Assembly (NCBI GenBank): GCA_964440935.1
Contig: CAYTTY010000054.1
Location: 1 to 20,339, forward strand
DNA: 20,339 bases
Origin: WJJR01 sp964440935
GTDB lineage: Bacteria; Zixibacteria; MSB-5A5; WJJR01
Direction: 5' to 3'
Position 1 is the first letter of the stretch. Every line of letters begins with the position of its first letter. The translations under genes and the position numbers were made by a program. A model generated the notes under the pieces. The model saw only the letters and a program-made list of their open reading frames with translations. It ran no database searches and was not told the origin of the DNA. Positions 16,201-20,339 of this stretch are shown piece after piece.

Positions 16201-18694
16201 CACAGTAATCCAACGGCATACTGTTGGCGAATACGCGGTTACCGGCCTCGTCGGCCGCCGTGACGTGCACGGTCAGGCTGCTGTCACACAGCGGACCGGA
16301 CAGGTCGATGGCCGCCACGGAGGAATCTTGAGTCCGCGGATTGAAGATCGAATCCAGATCGGACCCTTGCAGCCGCCAGACCACGTACCAGACGGTGTCT
16401 GACGCATTGTCCTTCTGCAAATCGACTTTCCACGAAGTGGCCGGCGTCTCACCGCCAAGACCAGAATCGAGGAAGTCGGCGTAGACACTGTCCACGTCGC
16501 TGCCGCTCGGCACGTACACACGAAGCTGAACGTAGTCTCCAGCGCGCAAACAGCCGTTGGAGTCAACGTCGCCATGCGATCCGTACGGCGGCTGACGGTA
16601 TTCAAAGAAAATGTTTGCAAAAATCGGGGCGACAATGTCGATCCGATCCGCGCCCGAAACCGTCGTCCACACTGAGTCGACGTTGCAGGCGTTGTCGGTT
16701 ACCTCGAATACGACATCCAGATCGCCGCCGGCACTCAGCAGCGAATCCAGCACGCCAACTCCGTTTGCGTCAATAATATCCTGGACGAGCGTATCGACGA
16801 AGAAACGATTGTCGTTCGCGTCGTCCTGGAGCGTCAGAACAATTGTATCCGGTAGCCCTGCCGTCTCGGTCCAGCCAAAGATCGTGGCTGTTACACCACA
16901 GATTTCTTTGCTGCCGCCAAGATACGTGGCGTCGTTGATCGGGTTGTTGCGAAGGTCGATGAAGAAGCGCAACGTGTCATTCACATTAATGATATCGTTG
17001 CCATCCACATCACCCCACAACGACACGGCAATCGAGTCGTTGCCGACCGCATCCGGCATCCGCGTGTCGACACGCTCGACAATCGTCGTCGTATCGTAAC
17101 TGCTCAAACCCGAATCGCTCACAATCTGGGCCCAGATTTCAGTGAAGCCGGGCGAGGCTTCAACGTTTCCGCCCATAATCGTACGCCAGTCCGGATAAGC
17201 GCCTGCGGTGTCCTGGAACGGAATCGAATACCAGGTCGAGTCATCGCCCATCACACCAATGGTGTCGAGGAACATGACCTCCCCACCGGCGGCACCGCCC
17301 AATGCCGGGAACCAGACCTTCGGCCAGCCGGAGGCAATTTCCTGGACATCAACGGGATTGATCCGCACCCAGATCTGGAGCGTGTCACCGAGGCTGATGG
17401 TGGCCGGATCGCCACATCCCACACACGGGCCGTCCGAGAAATATTCAAGCGCCTCAATGCCCACAATCCCATCGCTCTTGACGGTAATGAAGACCGTGGC
17501 CGTGTCGGGCGCTGAACAGCCACCCTGCACGGAGACCTCGTAACTCACAGTATCCTTACCGTGCCAGCCTGTCTTGGGTATGTAATAGAACCACCACAAC
17601 CCCGTCGTCGTGTCACGATCGAAGTAGGTTGTATCGGCACGCGTCGTATCTACCAAGTCGTAGAGAACGAACGCCGTGTCAACAGGCTGCGGATCTAAGA
17701 AGACACCCAACGTGTCGTTGTCGAGTGCCATTTCCTTAAGTGTGTCATTCTCAGCAACGGTGTAGCCGTCGTTCACGGCCTTCACACACCAACACTCGGA
17801 ACTGATGTACTCGACACTGTCCACCGCATTGGTCCACAGCGAATCGGTATAGGGATACACCGTCACCATGAACGTATCGTGGAAGGTAAAGACGTAATCG
17901 AAGTCGTAGACACCGCCGGTCACCAGCGTGCTGTCGTACAGCGTACCGGCCAGCGTGTCGACCCAGCGAACCTCCCACCAGAGCGAATCGGTGCCGGGAG
18001 GCGCAAAATACGTGAAGCTGACCGTATCCGGCAGTGTCGTATCGGCCACACCGCCACACGACCCCTTCGCCGTGTCAGTCATCACAATTTGCGGCTCGAC
18101 CGTTTCGACGTAGTCGGTCTTCGTGACCGTCGAGTCAAGATCACCGGGGTACCACGCGGTCATGGCCACCGTGTAAGTGGCCGGGCCGGTGTTGTACGAG
18201 TGTACAACATTGCCAAACGGAGCCGTATCATCGGAGAAGGTGTCGCCATCACCGAAGTCCCACACGACCGAGTCCGGCGTCCCAAGATTGGCCGGGGTAA
18301 ACGTGGTCGTCAGAGGCACCGTCCCAATCAACGGGTCACCCGTAAAGTCGATCGGCGAGACTGTGATCTCGTCCAGTTTCGTGACGACGGAATCATCGCT
18401 GGCAGTGTACCAGACGATCATCGTCACGTCGAACTGGCCGGACGTCGTGTAGGTGTGCACTCCACCACTCGGCAACCCAGAGCCCTCGCTGAGAGTGGCT
18501 CCATCACCGAAGTCCCACGTCGTGGAATCGGGCGTCCCAGTAACGTCCACCGGAGTGAACGTCACATCCAGCCACAGATTCCCTTCTGTCGGCGCTGCCG
18601 TGAAGTCCGGCGCCGCCATCGCCTGCGTGGCGATCAGCGGGACCAACGCAAACGCTGCGAGGGCGACTAGCACCCTCCAATTTCGCGATTTCAT
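7214..18694 (-). CDS. Giant secreted multidomain surface protein with PKD, Ig-like, VWA and FlgD-like C-terminal domains (3826 aa)
   Basis: A very large extracellular protein, probably an adhesin, surface fibre or matrix component. The signal peptide is at 1-28 (cleavage after AMA). Two PKD domains with WDFGDG cores cover about 30-200. A cadherin-like module (VNDGYTVAENDTL) covers about 305-405. Dockerin-like calcium loops start at about 559 (GDVDGNDIINVND) and 708 (GDVDSNGCLRAGD). Three fibronectin-III-like modules lie at about 830-1185. Many Ig-like modules with DxxGN ends follow. A VWA domain at about 2765-2945 carries the MIDAS DGSGS (Asp2772). A wall-like module with a WWDGDEW...YAVVS end spans about 3130-3380, a Cys- and aromatic-rich insert about 3469-3549, and a FlgD-like Ig tail about 3727-3826. 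It is acidic and rich in cysteine pairs. The start at 18694 has AAGGGGGAA upstream and opens directly into the signal peptide; earlier in-frame ATGs up to 18880 add residues with no signal character. The tail and neighbouring barrel gene suggest type IX-like export. Confidence 0.95.
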   Translation of the reverse strand: MKSRNWRVLVALAAFALVPLIATQAMAAPDFTAAPTEGNLWLDVTFTPVDVTGTPDSTTWDFGDGATLSEGSGLPSGGVHTYTTSGQFDVTMIVWYTASDDSVVTKLDEITVSPIDFTGDPLIGTVPLTTTFTPANLGTPDSVVWDFGDGDTFSDDTAPFGNVVHSYNTGPATYTVAMTAWYPGDLDSTVTKTDYVETVEPQIVMTDTAKGSCGGVADTTLPDTVSFTYFAPPGTDSLWWEVRWVDTLAGTLYDSTLVTGGVYDFDYVFTFHDTFMVTVYPYTDSLWTNAVDSVEYISSECWCVKAVNDGYTVAENDTLKEMALDNDTLGVFLDPQPVDTAFVLYDLVDTTRADTTYFDRDTTTGLWWFYYIPKTGWHGKDTVSYEVSVQGGCSAPDTATVFITVKSDGIVGIEALEYFSDGPCVGCGDPATISLGDTLQIWVRINPVDVQEIASGWPKVWFPALGGAAGGEVMFLDTIGVMGDDSTWYSIPFQDTAGAYPDWRTIMGGNVEASPGFTEIWAQIVSDSGLSSYDTTTIVERVDTRMPDAVGNDSIAVSLWGDVDGNDIINVNDTLRFFIDLRNNPINDATYLGGSKEICGVTATIFGWTETAGLPDTIVLTLQDDANDNRFFVDTLVQDIIDANGVGVLDSLLSAGGDLDVVFEVTDNACNVDSVWTTVSGADRIDIVAPIFANIFFEYRQPPYGSHGDVDSNGCLRAGDYVQLRVYVPSGSDVDSVYADFLDSGLGGETPATSWKVDLQKDNASDTVWYVVWRLQGSDLDSIFNPRTQDSSVAAIDLSGPLCDSSLTVHVTAADEAGNRVFANSMPLDYCVDTKIPFSIPEDSISCARYPVPGDNTFDVLELTWTYNDPDAAFFEIHWNDDNGNPIITDTVLAAQFDTLMVWRSDSTVHPVSPCRDYDFQIVTVDDCYNRDYNPATFTCFGEDVGTVAMVDCVQDSCGGVQVRWDPEGAFGAYEVWWNRGTFGNPSVKLATISDGMDTVFSTWDGERNAPNTTIDDAQLAALVPLVPGDNYRFTVKGIDTCQADDVAWADTLTGCEIAPPAPVNTFTCTSIDSGHIQLDWRSNATAREWFLIYMGKDGEIDFTEPIDSVEVTTLSGGNQQFSWTTMDAGLTTGAPNSGADLVDRGWYDFTIYTRDACGFLEEEHPDTVQCLSDLAPPHACIIQPEPGDLHCVGNELLVYVCALDPEVDDDIVSVTVKGRVVGATTWTTLGSASQANQEICFDVALNANTLNALVGADTTRTIELIVTPTDLAGKTLSNDSAYVTCPSFTFDWSTEVLDAQIVSVNGDVRTYQDFCDLHGYDVFGPDNELILLVEDGEAPYKVQVTIDGVDVYYTESSNGLDTVNIDMTGFGKGAHELAVQWWDLCGRAASDLDSLCVPDSLGPCAEITNPVDGKCIRKSRSMQDPVPVTLTIDPDENCIDPDDVFKVDFEWGEECCIGEITKDSSFFRWELCQTDTTDTSSGLVCDTFPDGAMDFDIDSIICVDTSATCSIQVRIDTTFTVPCDEVWHTFAIEPGSAIQDGQVTTDWFNRHVIDSLGLGDGDIIYLRARVYDDQENITLTPCVAVCIDTTTPPLVLWSPDVCYGDGKEKLSGEVDFIAHLDITQDVFDDIEDVTLWYKLSSDPDQLNYWTSVGSGFFDVQGAGTRETGWRWDDFDTDNLTQLVYYDFRVIAKTIWGTYSYDYDGDFDFDAGTFDTTNGDAASFFIDNEAPGIAIDTVWTEIDDQVLGVTETVIQPNTSCRLSDPRGWAFMQFGKTIEVQPSVYPFAEADDVAKIEWRLWDGECSGCACEGDPALGAASVQGDCDSKVLSVREGEGVLDHVTLDPSIAPFVTVQDGFQVHTLTVTITDSCGNTSTDCISLYMLDVTPSEAVIIEPMNDEVFCQDHEQDGGGIEIVAAGLLANQMQKVSFYYRAEGATEWTLIETVEVPSEVEKGILENISALWYPHALGLDDGTYELLALATDYSLNEQTTEYITRVHLSCGEPTVTMVNPETVEPEFEFLDNCGIELSAEAVPSDPYNTIEEVCFYYTEWTENEANQIGCDNYSTGNLYHFNWDPSEDLSADGKYYIWATATNKAGVTVASEKVLVQYDGTDPWTEVIEVAGDGSNGGSADPTTVTAGDMVDIYALGRDNESPLGYGDLDNCGVDSVKVFVYNSSNEKIFGELMVVDPSIDSLYMATWPTSGLPNGTYRVWTEVTDCACNDDTSPYWYVRVINPTNLGTIAINEAIEVCDTLSINADSVNINFTEGGEVDVSNVVIWWAPMSSSDVYDQYSRPTPNNGALQDNNNDGVWEPIVDFGTAGLAEGVYRVRAVVTSSQGVVSDDYDDDGLFDDFTFNVTNSHHMIVKVDRSVTPFTVDLDAYTIQAGTDVTVTVTPEDACDVDEVCYGLVAQNGNSAVDTCIGDLEWTFDPADSGLVSLKHGIWYGPVTVEVTDPLGNVETWVDEMNLYVLDIEDNEAMVVSPTWGDFISGDEVTVTARKLTSGTVSDLDFFFGGATGGGTQIEGDVTQSGDEFMVTWDLSEVDAGDYYLWTSAADDKRVPVTVVKVDADFALMEPIPNYKREVFNEELTFVGGRVDICVDTETEDSLLNRHLVDSVVFAYRFGDAPGVPFTPDPEEGWVIFGVDRYGSLCTDWFTDLDFDLGGCRDGHYSVVAWAFYKGGVANHSRVLDVMVDNTDPYSEITDIDGDETFGDCHEIIITGEQQEVKFSAVAVDDRSCAGDTPEFNSGAMTMQFFVGQCEGSFGGCVDIIWVIDGSGSMGDDQAQIASQAQNFFQGLGGLDFRMGVVGYTDGSNPVSTSGVFEQGGAGTGDFTTDLATFQTMVTAVGDTGSGTENGLTAINDALNWYSFRSNCAKAIILVTDEDADDIEDFNTLVPDILTSGAQISTVFNFGDSTGYSTLAPRTNGAQLDITSNWGANLTALASQISGGAGAGGDVGIIWGQQVDLTDGDQYPDNPFALWDPTGVPEGTYCAWTVVTDEVGNSFQSPFRSICIEDRTPPVGYVAGFGVTTDEHMNKEYYIMGRTWDEDVERVQFQWRQTSENDETDWTGIGLAQMVNGDSTCWMTTWNPCVWSGTQLEFRMVPTDKSGNQDFEAQPIFTGTVSNCEVTPSGPSATSEAEVAFEDKTFENLGLVHVNTTEISLHHSMLAFYADYDGGFQIEKVKLFQDQGTAGHMMGSFDDSQILGGGFGWFWVAYNDANGVTFLEQSRLTVYHVETDLGFPGCVTDESFNAQVCLDPGATPAENGVALFPARPPVLALTQQYIQVWGYDGAANNWVTAVRLTDPLEDGFEIGKYAKVTISYDSVAVADAGIEENQLAVGWWDGDEWNTVDDMIAGGEISGGTATFYTKNLHGLYAVVSTGRSCNSGALTVEHHSAYPYYSGYAGNRPVIKTLVRSNIHGDEGNYDIDPSMITVKIDGITVYSRGDNAEGWLSTWDNTSGILTTRPLASDNVDDFFQELGNLYNCFGGFGGSYDYWDFCYFDNADSSAFNCDDDAVGQSPDLCCRLMEYMRNYYDCVNGSPTYNRNYPVMALDCGPHTIEVQSFNRAGYCGSTTWDFEIDCTEPNIVVETGYACPNPTFTFDITDDASGVNWDSVYVDVYEYTPSWNDQEVRRARLLHTETPDALDEGIEGNTATFSLTFEQAQYDGFRIVIYNGNRTLVQNNECNCEYYVYNHNDNGVPDLVGNSTEIVEEFFTVDPVACDTGEYEGGDDIKPSQNPFDPFAGEVVTFPLNGFRAGGGTIHADVYDLTGEKVTSLSENFSAGGFQWDGRTAKGDMVAEGVYLVHFHKTGAAAGSRTSQAIKVVVKRAD

Positions 18695-19860
18695 ACGCGC
18701 TTCCCCCTTTTGAGGTGTGATCGCCCCGCTCATCCAGCGGGCCGCTCGCGCAATTGTTCGTTCTCCTGACATGTTGTCTGTTTGTCCTCCTCCTGGAATA
18801 TGACTCAACTCAGTTTGTCGTCGTCGTCTGTGTAAATCGCTCGAACGGGTACCACCTGTCCTGCGAAAGTGCTCATGCATAACCCCCCCATCTCACCATC
18901 ATCAAGTGGAAAACGAATAGACCCGTCCCTCCCCTGTCATTACCGGCCGCCGCATCGGCCGCGGTTCTGGACGGATGCAAAAAAGTTTATGCGAAGACGT
19001 CCACGGTCAGGTGTTCGGGAGCAAAAAGATGTGGGCTGTCACAAATGACAACGCCCCCAACCGTGGTTTGACCCTCCATGGTTAAACAACTGGCTCCACT
19101 CGCTCCCCCCACAAGTGCCCTGGGAATATCGCGGAGTTCCAGCGTGGTTTGGACGAGTGCCGGTCATTTCCCGTTCCGAAATACCGACGGGTGACCCCAC
19201 CGCTTGCAACTGCCCCAAACGGTTCGTCACCTTGTGAGAACTCGTCACAATGGTTGCCGACGCACTGCCCCCAGTCTTATTGCGCCTGCTACATAACCCG
19301 TCGACACGCCGCCGTTCACCCTAAATGCGCGCCGCCGAGTCGAATGACGAAGCCAACCGTACGTATCCTGCCCCGATGCTGTCAAGTCAATAATTCCCAC
19401 CATATACACTATGGGCTCCCCACAACACACCGTGGGAAACCGTTTCAGTCTATCGGTTTCTGGACCGATGGAGTTTAGCGCTTAAGTGCTTTTGAATGAC
19501 CCTCCTCGGCCCCAATCGACAGGACCCGATCATGGCGCGCCAATATGAAAGCACCCCCATAGGCCCGCAAGACTTTTTTTCGACAATCGACCAAAAAGTC
19601 CCCCACAACTCCAATCGGCCTTTTGGCTTACGCCAACCACACGCATCGTCCCTTTAAGACATAACACGTACCCGCAAGGGCCATTTAAGCTTGACACCCG
19701 AATAATCACCAGACACTCCACCACCCCAAAGCAGTAAACTCTCGAACTCTCCTAACCGATTTCATCCGTTCAACTAAGAACAGAACATTTTTGTGACTCA
19801 ATGAACAATCTCTGTCAAAAAATGCTCCCCTGCTCCAAAACCGCGGTGTCCCACCCTGAC
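18695..19860. other. Leader/promoter region of the giant gene, no coding sequence seen
   Basis: There is about 1.17 kb without a convincing gene. It is visibly less GC-rich than the coding DNA toward 19.4-19.85 kb. Short open frames on both strands lack ribosome sites and family resemblance. Small hairpins are present on the minus strand: one at 19033-19056 (GGGC...GCCC with TGTCA/TGACA) and one formed by GACTTTTT and AAAAAGTC arms near 19570-19600. An AGGAGGAGG run lies near 18785-18795, ahead of the in-frame ATG at 18772, but the ATG at 18694 is the better start. I recognise no riboswitch or RNA family. Confidence 0.5.
19356..19385 (-). promoter_or_regulatory. Candidate distal promoter for the giant gene
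   Basis: On the minus strand, TTGACA (19380-19385) is followed after 18 bases by TACGGT (19356-19361). The -35 is perfect; the -10 is only a fair match. It would give a leader of about 650 bases, so a nearer promoter may be the true one. Confidence 0.25.
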
Positions 19861-20063
19861 GGGCATGTTGAAAAACCCAAAAAAAATGAGAGCCTTTTGG
19901 GCGCTCCTCCCGCCGAGCCGCAACGGCATGTTCCACACGGCGGCTCGGCGGGAGCCTCGCCCTCCCCAGTCTGAGGTGATGATAGACAGCAGGTTTTGCA
20001 ACACACCCCTAAAGGCCCGTGGCACCCTGATCCAAACGGAAAGGATTTATGACAATTGCTATA
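19861..20063. mobile_element. TA-flanked element carrying inverted cargo copy B
   Basis: The right end (20033-20063) reads GGATTTATGACAATTGCTATA, matching the family with the terminal TA at 20062-20063. The interior to 20026 is the reverse complement of the cargo at 5758-5945, nearly identical over about 130 bases and then diverging toward 19861-19890. Its central 15-bp stem (CTCCCGCCGAGCCGC arm) is perfect here, whereas copy A has mismatches. The left end is not clear; a weak candidate lies near 19805-19820. Confidence 0.65.
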
Positions 20064-20130
20064 GGGGGGCACTCACTGGTATCACGACCAGGCAATTCCA
20101 AATGTGCCGAATGGTCGGTGGTTTTCTTCT

Positions 20131-20170
20131 CCCTCTCCCCCTCGGGGGAGAGGGTCGGGGTGAGGGGGGG
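20131..20170. repeat. CCCTCTCCCCC hairpin repeat
   Basis: A perfect 11-bp inverted repeat (20131-20141 and 20144-20154) with a two-base loop is followed by TCGGGGTGAGGG. Repeats of this CCCTCTCC...GGAGAGGGTCGGGGTGAGGG type occur in the intergenic DNA of many unrelated bacteria. It lies between two TA-flanked element ends and does not encode protein. Confidence 0.7.
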
Positions 20171-20222
20171 ACGACACCGACTGATCGGGAAAACACTCAG
20201 ATACTCGCCTGTTGCCCTGATC

Positions 20223-20247
20223 AAAAAAAAGGCGTGCTCAGCACGCC
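20223..20247 (-). terminator. Rho-independent terminator for a gene beyond the right edge
   Basis: On the minus strand a 7-bp stem (GGCGTGC with GCACGCC, 20231-20247) is followed by eight consecutive T residues. In the plus direction there is no T-tract. It should stop a minus-strand transcript entering from beyond 20339. Confidence 0.75.
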
Positions 20248-20286
20248 CCTGCGATTGATATCTCTTTAATTTTCTACGAGTTACAT

Positions 20287-20339
20287 TAGAGCGATTGTCA
20301 GAATAGATTTCCGATTGCCAAGGTAACCTTAGCTGTCAT
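20287..20339. mobile_element. Left end of a TA-flanked element running off the window
   Basis: TAGAGCGATTGTCAGAATAG at 20287-20306, continuing with TTTCCGATT, is one of the closest matches to the family left end, including the TA. The remainder of the element lies outside the window. Confidence 0.65.

Noticed and set aside
18695..18880. Extending the giant protein to the upstream ATG at 18880
   Set aside because: It would place 62 charged residues before a normal signal peptide. The ATG at 18694 has a strong purine-rich ribosome site and starts directly with the signal peptide.
19865..20269. A 134-codon plus-strand frame near the right edge
   Set aside because: It runs through an element cargo, an element end, a hairpin repeat and a terminator, all of which recur elsewhere as non-coding DNA.
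20287..20339. Short minus-strand frame starting at 20339 and ending in the element end (TGA) as the C-terminus of an off-window gene
   Set aside because: Only about 13 codons are visible, with no family resemblance, so it cannot be told from chance.

Overview
The window looks like a piece of an uncultured Gram-negative genome from the Fibrobacterota-Chlorobiota-Bacteroidota side of the tree, or a nearby candidate phylum such as Zixibacteria. I infer this from a PorV/PorQ-type outer-membrane barrel, a giant secreted protein ending in a FlgD-like immunoglobulin domain of the kind used as a C-terminal sorting tail, GC-rich genes, and intergenic spaces packed with hairpin repeats. The phylum call is an inference.

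All six recognisable genes are on the minus strand. In transcription order (right to left) they are: a 3826-residue secreted mosaic protein (PKD, Ig/cadherin-like, fibronectin-like, dockerin-like and VWA modules plus a FlgD-like tail); a PorV/PorQ-family barrel protein, followed by a clear terminator; a glycerate 2-kinase; a class V aminotransferase of the cysteine-desulfurase/SufS type; a polysaccharide deacetylase of the exosortase-associated (DUF3473) type; and a class I SAM-dependent methyltransferase. The giant gene and the barrel gene are 108 bases apart and form a plausible secreted-cargo and surface-export pair. The other four genes look like separate small units, some with visible promoters or ribosome binding sites.

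The most unusual content is in the gaps. Nearly every gap from the left edge to 6.2 kb, and again from about 19.86 kb to the right edge, is made of short elements. Their ends are related inverted repeats, consensus TAKAGCGATTGTCAGAA (K = G or T), next to a TA dinucleotide. The clearest copies are 76 to 280 bp long. They sit singly or in head-to-tail arrays in which neighbours share one TA, and they carry exchangeable hairpin cargo modules. Two of these cargos occur again in inverted orientation elsewhere in the window. At two genes (glycerate kinase and aminotransferase) the TAG that starts an element end is the stop codon. No transposase is encoded here, so these look like non-autonomous, MITE-like elements.

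The region upstream of the giant gene (18.7 to 19.86 kb) has no convincing gene and is probably its promoter and leader. The right edge (20.06 to 20.34 kb) holds a common-type hairpin repeat, a minus-strand terminator for a gene beyond the edge, and one more element end.
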